64,000 nt of DNA, from positions 1 to 64,000 of the forward strand of contig CAZPQV010000001.1 of the NCBI GenBank assembly GCA_964588705.1. Direction: 5' to 3'. The DNA is from CAZPQV01 sp964588705 (GTDB lineage: Bacteria; Bacteroidota; Bacteroidia; Flavobacteriales; Weeksellaceae). The position numbers and the translations under genes are program-made. The notes beneath the pieces were generated by a model, which saw only the letters and a list, made by a program, of their open reading frames with translations, did no database searches and was not told the origin of the DNA. Below are positions 7,371 through 15,324 of the stretch, in pieces (the first letter of the stretch is position 1; every line of letters starts with the position of its first letter).

Positions 7371-8438
7371 ATGAAAAAAATAGTTTTCCTTTCATTTTTT
7401 GTTTCAGCTTTATTTGCTGCTCAAAAGGTACCGACTCTGACGGATAATATGGCTCTGAAACTTTCGAAAATGCCTTTGCATTGTATTAATACAGAATATC
7501 CGAATAAAACAGGACATGTCATCAACACCGAAAAAGATGCGGTTCTGACGCCAAAACAACTGCACCCAAGTTTCTACGGCTGTTTAGATTGGCACAGCTC
7601 TGTACATGGGCACTGGATGTTGGTAAGACTTCTGAAAACAAAACCAAATCTTGAAAACCGCAAAGAAATTGAAGCTATTTTGGAGAATTCTTTTCAGCAG
7701 GAAAAGATAAAGGAAGAAGCACTTTACTTTTCAAAATATCAACTTGCCGGAACTTTCGAGCGTACTTACGGTTGGGCTTGGCTTTTGAAACTGGACGAGG
7801 AACTGCAAACCTGGAACGATCCAAGAGCAATGAAATGGCATGAGAATCTGAAGCCACTGACTCAAGAAATTGTGAGTAAATGGAAAGCCTATTTGCCGAA
7901 ACAAACCTATCCGAACAGAACCGGAGTTCATCCAAATTCAGCATTCGGATTGGCTTTCGCGATAGATTGGGCGAGAGCCGTAAACGATAAATCTTTTGAG
8001 AATCAGCTGATTGAAAAATCAAAATATTTTTATTTAAATGATAAAAAAACACCGGCATATCTGGAGCCCGACGGTGCCGATTTCTTTTCTCCAAGTTTGA
8101 ATATCGCATATTTAATGAGCAGAATTCTTCCCAAAAACGAATTTTCAAAATGGCTGAACAATTTCTACGATAAGCGAAGCCTGGAAAACATAAAACAGAT
8201 TCCGGTGGTGAGCGATTTGTCGGATTATCAGACGGTTCATTTGGTGGGGCTTTCATTTAACCGTGCCTGGAATATGAAAGGGATTGCCAAAGCTCTTCCA
8301 GCTCATCATAAACTGAAAAAAGATTTCGAGCAGACTGCTAATAAATTTATCTCCAATGGTTTACCGCTTCTTTTTCAGGGAAATTATGGTGGCGATCACT
8401 GGTTGGCGAGTTTTGCAGTGTATTCAATGAAGGACTAG
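7371..8438 (+). CDS. Secreted DUF2891 family protein
   Basis: A 355-residue protein with a signal peptide (KKIVFLSFFVSALFAAQ). The rest matches the DUF2891 pattern: HPSFYGCLDWHSSVHGHW, RTYGWAWLLKLDEEL, EPDGADFFSPSLN and a closing GGDHWLASFAVY. The many conserved His/Trp/Asp suggest an all-helical, possibly (alpha/alpha)6-barrel enzyme fold in the periplasm. No biochemical function is known to me. The gene begins 12 nt after a terminator and ends in a gap holding one copy of the B-family repeat. Confidence 0.85.
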   Translation: MKKIVFLSFFVSALFAAQKVPTLTDNMALKLSKMPLHCINTEYPNKTGHVINTEKDAVLTPKQLHPSFYGCLDWHSSVHGHWMLVRLLKTKPNLENRKEIEAILENSFQQEKIKEEALYFSKYQLAGTFERTYGWAWLLKLDEELQTWNDPRAMKWHENLKPLTQEIVSKWKAYLPKQTYPNRTGVHPNSAFGLAFAIDWARAVNDKSFENQLIEKSKYFYLNDKKTPAYLEPDGADFFSPSLNIAYLMSRILPKNEFSKWLNNFYDKRSLENIKQIPVVSDLSDYQTVHLVGLSFNRAWNMKGIAKALPAHHKLKKDFEQTANKFISNGLPLLFQGNYGGDHWLASFAVYSMKD

Positions 8439-8459
8439 TTTTTTAATTGGTTTGTCCTT

Positions 8460-8556
8460 CGTCAGTTCGAGTGTTTCAACAACGTTGAAATTTATCGAGA
8501 ACTTCGCATACAGAACTACTCGATACGCTCATTTCATTCACTACTCGAAGTGACGC
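8460..8556. repeat. B-family palindromic repeat, solitary copy (B1)
   Basis: GTCAGTTCGAGTGTTTCAAC, then a TATCGAGAACTT-like arm, then CTCGATACGCTC, ending in ACTCGAAGTGACG. The outer arms (GTCAGTTCGAGTG and its near-complement) and the inner GTTTCAAC / GTTGAAA arms can form nested hairpins. It is the same family as the cluster at 26899-27758, but with no nuclease gene beside it. Confidence 0.85.
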
Positions 8557-8655
8557 GCTTTCGATTAATAAAGAAAGGTTTTTATACACAAAGTCTGCGA
8601 AGTTTTTTGGTTCATTGTGAATACATTTATGGTCTTTATGTTACTACAAAATCGT

Positions 8656-8663
8656 TATATTTG
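8656..8663 (+). promoter_or_regulatory. Candidate -7 box for dacB
   Basis: TATATTTG matches the Bacteroidetes -7 consensus TAnnTTTG exactly, 17 nt before the dacB ATG. A -33 TTTG at the right distance is not clear. Confidence 0.4.
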
Positions 8664-8680
8664 AAATTAAAAGAACATTT

Positions 8681-10051
8681 ATGAAGAGAATATTTTCAGT
8701 CCTTATACTGTCTTCTCAATTTTTTTTCACTCAAAATATTGCTCAAAAACTGGATGCAGCCACGAAACAGCTTCTGAATTCCGGTCCGGCTTATTCTGCA
8801 AACCTTTCCTTTTATGTGGCAGATGAATCTGGTAATTTCATATATGAATATCAGGGAAATAAAGGGCTTTCAACCGCTTCTACGCAAAAGATTTTTACCG
8901 CAGCAACGGCTTTGGAAGTTTTAGGAAAAAACTATCAGTGGACGACGAAAGCATCGCATTCCGGGACGGTTTCAAACAATGTTTTGAACGGAGATTTATT
9001 CATCAGTTCAAACGGCGATCCTACACTTGGAAGCTGGAGATATGATGGCTATAAACCTGAGAATTTCAGGGATAAATTAATCTCATCCATTAAACAAAAA
9101 GGCATTTCAAAAATTTCGGGAAACCTTATAATTAATGATTCTTATTTTGATTTTCAAACGGTTCCCGGAGGTTGGCCTTGGAATGATATGGGAAATTATT
9201 ACGGCGCGGGAGTTTGGAGTGTAAACTGGCGCGAAAATCAGTTTGATATCAATACAAACGGCAGAGATATCAAAAATTTTAATATTGATTTACAGGATGT
9301 AAAATGGGTAAATGAAGTGAAAACGGGCGGTTCCTCCGACAAGAGTTTGATTTTCACTGCACCACATTCTAACGTCGCTTATATCAACGGAACACTTCCT
9401 GCCAAAAATATGACGGTTTCTGGTGCAACGCCAAATCCGCCATTGCAGTTGGGTGCTGAAATTAGAGATTGGTTGAAGCAAAATGGGATTGAATTTGCCG
9501 GTAAAATTGTCACTACTTCTCAGCAGAAAATCAATGGACAGAAGATTTCAGATTTTCCTTCCGCCAATGTTTTTTTCGAATATAAATCGCCTACTTTAGA
9601 TAAAGTGGTTTACTGGTTTATGAGAAAAAGTGTCAATCTTTATGGTGAAACTTTGGTAAAAACCATTGGAATGGAAAAGAAAAATGAAGGCAGTTTCAAA
9701 GCGGGAATCGACTATATGAAAGATTTTTGGAAAGGGAAAGGCATCAATCAGTATATGATTAATTTTCAGGATGGCAGCGGACTTTCTCCACAAAATTATG
9801 CTTCGGCAAGGGCAGAAGTTCAGGCATTGCTTTATGCAAAAAAACAACCTTGGTTTAATGAATTTTTTGAAGGATTTCCAACCCAAAACGGGATGCGTAT
9901 GAAAAGCGGAACGATGATGAATACGAAATCTTTTGCAGGATATCACACCGCAGCCAACGGAAAAAAATATGTTTACGCCATCATTCTGAATAATTATCAG
10001 TCCAGCGATCTCAGCAATGCGCTTTTCAGAGTTTTGAATGTCTTAAAATAA
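8681..10051 (+). CDS. dacB: D-alanyl-D-alanine carboxypeptidase/endopeptidase (PBP4, peptidase S13)
   Basis: A 456-residue periplasmic penicillin-binding protein with signal peptide. The active-site motifs are visible: SxxK as STQK (67-70), SxN as SVN near residue 315, and KSG as MKSGTM near 408. The insertion between the first two motifs is typical of class C PBP4, which trims pentapeptides and cleaves D,D-cross-links in peptidoglycan. Its TAA shares its last base with the ATG of the following histidine kinase gene, so the two are translationally coupled. Confidence 0.93.
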   Translation: MKRIFSVLILSSQFFFTQNIAQKLDAATKQLLNSGPAYSANLSFYVADESGNFIYEYQGNKGLSTASTQKIFTAATALEVLGKNYQWTTKASHSGTVSNNVLNGDLFISSNGDPTLGSWRYDGYKPENFRDKLISSIKQKGISKISGNLIINDSYFDFQTVPGGWPWNDMGNYYGAGVWSVNWRENQFDINTNGRDIKNFNIDLQDVKWVNEVKTGGSSDKSLIFTAPHSNVAYINGTLPAKNMTVSGATPNPPLQLGAEIRDWLKQNGIEFAGKIVTTSQQKINGQKISDFPSANVFFEYKSPTLDKVVYWFMRKSVNLYGETLVKTIGMEKKNEGSFKAGIDYMKDFWKGKGINQYMINFQDGSGLSPQNYASARAEVQALLYAKKQPWFNEFFEGFPTQNGMRMKSGTMMNTKSFAGYHTAANGKKYVYAIILNNYQSSDLSNALFRVLNVLK

Positions 10052-11214
10052 TGTTCCGTAAATCCCTTTTCTCACGTCTCAATAACTGGATTATTTTCAT
10101 GCTGCTTACAGCAGTTGTGGGAGGGATTGTGGTCGCAACATACGTGCTGATTGATTATCTTAGAAAAGAAGAAATAAAGCGGATCGAGTTGTTTGCAACT
10201 GCGATGAAATATCAGCAGGAAACCTTTATTGAAGACCCTGTTGCATTGGATTTAATTTTGCAGATTTCTGAAAGTAACACCTCGGTTCCGGTAATTGTAA
10301 CGGATAAAAGCGGGAAGATTATCGGGGAAGATTATATGCGGAATATTCCAACGGAAGTGATGAATAATCCTGCTAAACTGAAGAATCTTTTGAAGGAAAT
10401 GAAATCCACTTATCAGCCGTTCGAAATTCAGCTTCCAGGCGGAAATCAATACGTGTATTTTACCAACTCGCAATTGCTGAATGATTTGCGTTATTCACCA
10501 TTGCTCTTAGGTTTAATCATCGCTGCATATATTGCTTTTTCGTTCTGGTTTTTAAGAACGATAAAGAAGACAGATGAAGGTTTTTTGTGGGCAGGATTGG
10601 CAAAAGAAACCGCTCACCAGATTGGAACGCCTTTGTCTTCTATGATTGGCTGGATTGAAATTCTCCGAATGGAAAACGAAAACAGCGAAGGCGTTGGCGA
10701 AATTGAGAGAGACATAAAACGATTAAGAACCATTTCCGAACGGTTCTCAAAAATTGGTTCCGTTCCCGAGCTTAATGATTTGAATCTTAATGAAACACTT
10801 CAGCAGAATTTTGATTATCTGAAAACAAGAATTTCCAATAAAGTCAATTTTTCACTGGCTCTTCCAAATGAAGAAATTCTCATTCCTCACAACCGTATTC
10901 TGATTTCGTGGGTTTTTGAAAACTTGGTTAAAAACGCGGTAGATGCATTGAAAGGTGAAGGACAGCTGAATGTTTCACTTTACGAAAAAAACAAAAATGT
11001 GCTCATCGATTTTAAAGATTCCGGAAGTGGAATGACGAAATCTAACGCCGCAAAAGCTTTCAAACCCGGTTTTTCAACCAAAAAAAGGGGTTGGGGTTTG
11101 GGACTTTCTCTTGCCAAACGCGTGATTAAAGAATATCACAAAGGTGACATCCGGATTGCACAGACGGAAATTGGAAAGGGCAGCACCTTTAGAATTACTT
11201 TGAGGTCTGAATAG
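10051..11214 (+). CDS. Membrane sensor histidine kinase (orphan)
   Basis: A 387-residue kinase: transmembrane helix 1 (about 12-35), a ~110-residue periplasmic sensor region, helix 2 (149-169), a phosphoacceptor H-box AKETAHQIGTPLS with His189, and a HATPase_c domain with the N box NLVKNAVDAL, G1 DSGSGM and G2 GWGLGLSLA. There is no response regulator next to it. The one-base overlap with dacB suggests it may sense or respond to cell-wall state, but that is inference. Its 3' end overlaps the convergent M1 peptidase gene by 20 nt. Confidence 0.92.
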   Translation: MFRKSLFSRLNNWIIFMLLTAVVGGIVVATYVLIDYLRKEEIKRIELFATAMKYQQETFIEDPVALDLILQISESNTSVPVIVTDKSGKIIGEDYMRNIPTEVMNNPAKLKNLLKEMKSTYQPFEIQLPGGNQYVYFTNSQLLNDLRYSPLLLGLIIAAYIAFSFWFLRTIKKTDEGFLWAGLAKETAHQIGTPLSSMIGWIEILRMENENSEGVGEIERDIKRLRTISERFSKIGSVPELNDLNLNETLQQNFDYLKTRISNKVNFSLALPNEEILIPHNRILISWVFENLVKNAVDALKGEGQLNVSLYEKNKNVLIDFKDSGSGMTKSNAAKAFKPGFSTKKRGWGLGLSLAKRVIKEYHKGDIRIAQTEIGKGSTFRITLRSE

Positions 11215-13093
11215 CAGATCTTATCGGATCGTCTAATTTGATGATTCTATCTCTATGAACCGACGTTATTCCTTTTATTTTTTTGAAATAAGTAATAGCG
11301 CTTTCAATTGATTTGCCTGGAGGAATTTTTATGGCAAAACCACCCAAAGCATTGTATTCGTAGATGATTTCTGCACCATATTTTTCAATGGCTTTTTTCA
11401 CAGTTTCCTTATTGCCTTTTTCATAATAAAGAATCAGTTTATTCGGTGAAGTCTGATTTGGCATATGCTGAACTAAGGGTGTGGAAATCTTATTATAAAT
11501 GACATAATAATTTTTATCAAAACTTACCGGTCCATCAGAATTCAAAGTTATGGTTTGCCATTCTTTTGTTGGGTTGATGGTTTGGTTTTCATTAATCCTC
11601 AGAGGTAGTTTAAGATTGTCAACCACGTTTGCATATCTGAATTTCAGTGAGTTTCCGGTTTGCTGATATTCTAAAGCAGGAATCATTGTTGTTCTTAAAT
11701 ATTGCTCGAAAACTGACGAAAAATCAATTCCGGATTTTTCTGAAATATAATTTTCAACCTGTTTTGACGTCACCATCTGATGATAGAAATCTTTATTCAA
11801 GCCACGAAGAATCTGTCTGAATTTTTCATCATTATTAATGACCTGACGAATCGTGTGAAGCATATTTGCACCTTTATAATACATATCTCCACTGCCGGAT
11901 TTTCCTACGCCATATTTCCCAATAATTGGTTTATCGTTTCTAATGTTTTGACGAATTCCCTGAACGTAAAGTTCTCCGGATTTTTTATCGAGATAATGTT
12001 CAGAAAAGAGCGTTTCAGAATAACTTGTAAATCCTTCGTGAATCCACATATCAGCTTTTTCAGCAGCTGTGATATTGTTGGCAAACCATTCGTGCCCGGT
12101 CTCATGGATGATGATGAAATCCCATCTCAAACCTACGCCCGAACCGGATAAATCTCGCCCTCTGTAACCGTTTTCATAACCGTTTCCGTAGGCAACCGCA
12201 CTTTGGTGCTCCATTCCCAAATAAGGCGTTTCTATGAGTTTATAAGAATCTTCATAAAAAGGATACGGACCAAACCAGTGCTCAAAAGCTTTCATCATCG
12301 GTTTTACCTGTGCGAACTGCTTTTTGGCTTTCTCGAGATTATAATCCAAAACCCAATAATCCAGATCCAAAACACCCTTTTCGCCATTGTAAGTATCTTT
12401 AAAATTCACATACTTTCCAATGCTTGGAACGATGGAATAACCGTTAATAGGATTTTTTACTTCCCAAGTAAATTCCATTTTTCCATTATGCTCTTTTTGG
12501 GAGATTAATCTTCCGTTTCCAACACCGGTTAAACCTTTTGGAGTGATGATCTTCATGGTCATTCCGTTATCAGGTTCATCTTCCCAAATGTCTTTCAGCG
12601 GAAGCCATACAGAAGTTCCGATTCCTTCCTGTGCTACACTCATAAAAGGATTTCCGTTGTTGTCTTTTGCAAATACCCATCCGCCGTCCCAAGGTGCATT
12701 TTGGGCTACGGTTGGATTTCCGGAATATTGAATGGTGAAATGATGTGTTTCCCCTTTCTTAAAGTTTTTATTAGTTTCGATGAAAATAAAATCGCCATCC
12801 CGTTTTGAAGTGCATAGCTTATCACTGGAACTGATGATTTTATAATGCATCGGTTGCTGCAAATCGACTTGGAAAACAGGATTTTTGACATCTTTTGTGA
12901 TTTCAAAGGTAATTTTATTGGTTCCGGAAACATACTTTTTATTGGCATCTGCTTCAACGGTAATTTCATATTTTTTGACATCCCAAAAATTTCGGAACTC
13001 GGTATTTGAACCTTTTAAAGTATCGGTTTTAGTAAAATTCTGACCAAAACTAAGACCTGAAATAAGAATCAGGAATATTGATAATTTTTTCAT
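11195..13093 (-). CDS. M1 family metallopeptidase (secreted)
   Basis: A 632-residue zinc aminopeptidase-like protein with a signal peptide (KKLSIFLILISGLSFGQ). The zinc site HETGH (about 330-334) is followed by the third ligand Glu in WIHEGFTSY, with spacing normal for M1 (HExxH-x18-E), and LGMEHQ stands for the GAMEN exopeptidase loop, altered at the first position. The C-terminal ~200 residues differ from classical aminopeptidase N. It likely trims peptides in the periplasm or at the cell surface. A -7-like box (TAAATTTG, 13121-13114) lies 20 nt upstream. Confidence 0.92.
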   Translation of the reverse strand: MKKLSIFLILISGLSFGQNFTKTDTLKGSNTEFRNFWDVKKYEITVEADANKKYVSGTNKITFEITKDVKNPVFQVDLQQPMHYKIISSSDKLCTSKRDGDFIFIETNKNFKKGETHHFTIQYSGNPTVAQNAPWDGGWVFAKDNNGNPFMSVAQEGIGTSVWLPLKDIWEDEPDNGMTMKIITPKGLTGVGNGRLISQKEHNGKMEFTWEVKNPINGYSIVPSIGKYVNFKDTYNGEKGVLDLDYWVLDYNLEKAKKQFAQVKPMMKAFEHWFGPYPFYEDSYKLIETPYLGMEHQSAVAYGNGYENGYRGRDLSGSGVGLRWDFIIIHETGHEWFANNITAAEKADMWIHEGFTSYSETLFSEHYLDKKSGELYVQGIRQNIRNDKPIIGKYGVGKSGSGDMYYKGANMLHTIRQVINNDEKFRQILRGLNKDFYHQMVTSKQVENYISEKSGIDFSSVFEQYLRTTMIPALEYQQTGNSLKFRYANVVDNLKLPLRINENQTINPTKEWQTITLNSDGPVSFDKNYYVIYNKISTPLVQHMPNQTSPNKLILYYEKGNKETVKKAIEKYGAEIIYEYNALGGFAIKIPPGKSIESAITYFKKIKGITSVHRDRIIKLDDPIRSAIQTSK

Positions 13094-13330
13094 TTTTATA
13101 TTTTATGGATTTCAAATTTAAAGAAATAATTTTTGAATGAGCTTCAATGTAGCGCAGCGATATCGAATCGTTGAAACATCAATATTTCGGAACTTTGAAC
13201 CATTAAGATTTATAAGGTATTAGGAATGATTAATTAAAATCTAAAGATTTTTTAAGCACAATGCTTCAATCAGATTCATCTGAATTTTAACTTTTTTTAA
13301 AAACTTAAAAAATCTAAATGTTTTGATAAA
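13094..13330. repeat. Intergenic gap with degenerate 'ACCATTAAG' phrase tract
   Basis: From about 13140 the gap holds a sequence built of loosely repeated, mutually complementary pieces: GAACCATTAAGATTTATAAG, AAAATCTAAAGATTTT (palindromic) and CTTAAAAAATCTAAATGTT. GTAGCGCAGCGATATCGAATCGTTGAAAC at 13150-13177 looks like a decayed reverse copy of the B-family arm. No ORF is supported. Confidence 0.5.
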
Positions 13331-14149
13331 TTATTTCTTTAACGCCATTTCCTCGGCCTGAAGTTTCTTGTAAGTTCTGTTGCTCAGCGCAATACTGATT
13401 TCATAAAGAACCAACAGAGGCAACGCTGCCATAATCATACTCATTACTTCTGCAGGGGTGATAATCGCCGCAATCACAAGGATTACAACGATGGCGTGAC
13501 GGCGGTAAGTTTTAAGAAATTTTGGAGTAAGAATGCCAATTCGTGTCAGGAAATAAACGATAATTGGAAAAAGAAAAACCACCCCAAAACCGATAACAAT
13601 CTGTAGGAAAAGAGCCGTGTAATCTGATAAATCGTAAAGAGGTTCGATAATATCAGAGATTTTAAAAAGTACCCCAAAGTTGATGGCAAAAGGAAGAATC
13701 AGAAAATAACCGCAAAGAACACCGGTCATAAAAAGCATCCAAACTGCATTGATAAGCGCAGCAGAATTTTTTCTTTCGTTTGGATGCAGCGCAGGCGAAA
13801 TAAAACGCCAAAGTTCCCAAACAATATAAGGAAATGCCAAAACAATTCCACCAAAAACCGAAACCGACATCATCACATTAAACTGCTGATAAAGTTTCTG
13901 CACCCTCACTGGAAAATCATCGGGAAGTGTAATAACATTGGTTCCTGAAAATTTCTGAGAAAGTGAATTGATTACTCTGAACGTCGGGAAATCATTACGA
14001 ACCGGACCAAAGAAAATATGATCCATAATCCAGTTGATATTTAGCCCCACAACAATACCGCCGATAATAATCGCAATAATGGAGCGGATAAGATGTCCTC
14101 TGAGTTCACCAATGTGTCCCATAAAGGACATTTCTTTTTCTTCGTTCAC
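13331..14149 (-). CDS. tatC: Sec-independent protein translocase TatC
   Basis: A 272-residue integral membrane protein with six predicted membrane spans. It opens with the conserved cytosolic MSFMGHIGELRGHLIRSI, equivalent to the ELR motif that binds twin-arginine signal peptides, and has the conserved FxPIxxYFL-like span (LFPIIVYFLTRIG). TatC is the receptor of the Tat translocase. TatA/B are not adjacent. The gene follows kdsD on the same strand with about 100 nt between. Confidence 0.95.
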   Translation of the reverse strand: MNEEKEMSFMGHIGELRGHLIRSIIAIIIGGIVVGLNINWIMDHIFFGPVRNDFPTFRVINSLSQKFSGTNVITLPDDFPVRVQKLYQQFNVMMSVSVFGGIVLAFPYIVWELWRFISPALHPNERKNSAALINAVWMLFMTGVLCGYFLILPFAINFGVLFKISDIIEPLYDLSDYTALFLQIVIGFGVVFLFPIIVYFLTRIGILTPKFLKTYRRHAIVVILVIAAIITPAEVMSMIMAALPLLVLYEISIALSNRTYKKLQAEEMALKK

Positions 14150-14250
14150 AAGAGTTTGGTTTGTTCGTTTTGAAGTTGCGAAAATACGAATTTTTTGTGG
14201 CTAGTTTCCGGTTACCGGATTTCAGTTTATAAACATCATGCTTCGAGCTT

Positions 14251-15210
14251 TTAATTAATTCCCTCGTCCAGTAATCGGTGCAGGTCAATAATTCCGAAAT
14301 ATTTTCCTTCGTCAGTTACAATCAGTTGGCCGATATTTTTTTCTTTAAGAATTTTCATTGCTTCCTTGGCGAGTTCGTTTTTCTCAATACTTTTCGGATT
14401 TTTGCTCATAATGTCTTTGGCAACAATTCCGGAGATGTTTTCTGTATTCATCAGCATTCGGCGAAGATCACCGTCGGTAATTACGCCTATGATATTTTCA
14501 TTTTCAGTGACCACAGTAACACCATGCGTAGAGCTGCTTACTGAAATAATAACGTCTCTGATACTGTCTGTTTCCGAAACCTGTGGTTTTTGAGAAGAAA
14601 GAAACTGTTCCACTTTTGCGGTTAGGTTTTTACCTAAACTTCCTCCGGGATGAAACTTGGCGAAATCGCGGTCTTTAAATCCGTTGAGTTCCATTAAGCA
14701 TACCGCTAAAGCATCTCCCAATGCCATTTGAACAGTTGTGGAACTTGTTGGAGCAAGCTTGTTAGGACAGGCTTCTTTTTCCACGAAAGTATTTAATACA
14801 ACATTTGAAAATTCAGCAAGTTTACTGTTCAGGTTTCCGGTCATTCCGATTAATGCCGAAGAATATTCTTTTAGATAAGGAACCAGATTTACAATTTCCG
14901 GTGAGTTTCCGGAATTTGAAATGCACAGAACAACATCCTGCTTTTGAATCACGCCCAAATCTCCGTGAATGGCTTCTGCAGCGTGCAAAAATTGAGAAGG
15001 TGTTCCTGTGGAATTTAAAGTCGCGACGATTTTATTACCAACGTGCGCCGATTTTCCGATTCCGACTACAATCAGTTTTCCCGTTGCATTATTGATGATT
15101 TCTACGGCTTTGGCAAAGCTTTGGTCTATTCTTTCCTTCAGACTTTTAAGTTCAGAAATTTCTATTTCAAGGGATTCTTTCGCCAGATTTATAATGCTTG
15201 ATTGGTCCAA
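14251..15210 (-). CDS. kdsD: D-arabinose 5-phosphate isomerase (KpsF/GutQ family)
   Basis: A 319-residue cytosolic enzyme making arabinose 5-phosphate, the precursor of Kdo for lipopolysaccharide. An N-terminal SIS sugar-isomerase domain (about 1-180; GIGKSAHVGNKIVATLNSTG, CISNSGNSPE, HPGGSLG) is followed by two CBS domains (about 205-319). The architecture and length equal those of E. coli KdsD. It is divergent from recQ. Confidence 0.93.
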   Translation of the reverse strand: MDQSSIINLAKESLEIEISELKSLKERIDQSFAKAVEIINNATGKLIVVGIGKSAHVGNKIVATLNSTGTPSQFLHAAEAIHGDLGVIQKQDVVLCISNSGNSPEIVNLVPYLKEYSSALIGMTGNLNSKLAEFSNVVLNTFVEKEACPNKLAPTSSTTVQMALGDALAVCLMELNGFKDRDFAKFHPGGSLGKNLTAKVEQFLSSQKPQVSETDSIRDVIISVSSSTHGVTVVTENENIIGVITDGDLRRMLMNTENISGIVAKDIMSKNPKSIEKNELAKEAMKILKEKNIGQLIVTDEGKYFGIIDLHRLLDEGIN

Positions 15211-15249
15211 TTTTGATATGTTTTTTAACAGTCTGTTACTAAAATTTAA

Positions 15250-15280
15250 TTGACTTATATCGATTAAATTGTTAACTTTG
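15250..15280 (+). promoter_or_regulatory. recQ promoter (-33/-7)
   Basis: TTG (15250-15252), 20 nt, then TAACTTTG (15273-15280) fits the Bacteroidetes consensus TTTG-N19/20-TAnnTTTG. Transcription would begin about 35-40 nt before the recQ ATG. Confidence 0.55.
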
Positions 15281-15324
15281 GTTTATATCTGCAAATTTAG
15301 CAAACAAATTAAGATGTTATATAG

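Noticed and set aside
7675..8256. 193-codon minus-strand ORF antisense to the DUF2891 gene
   Set aside because: It is entirely inside a gene with clear motifs on the plus strand and is rich in Arg/Ser/Phe as expected of a shadow frame.
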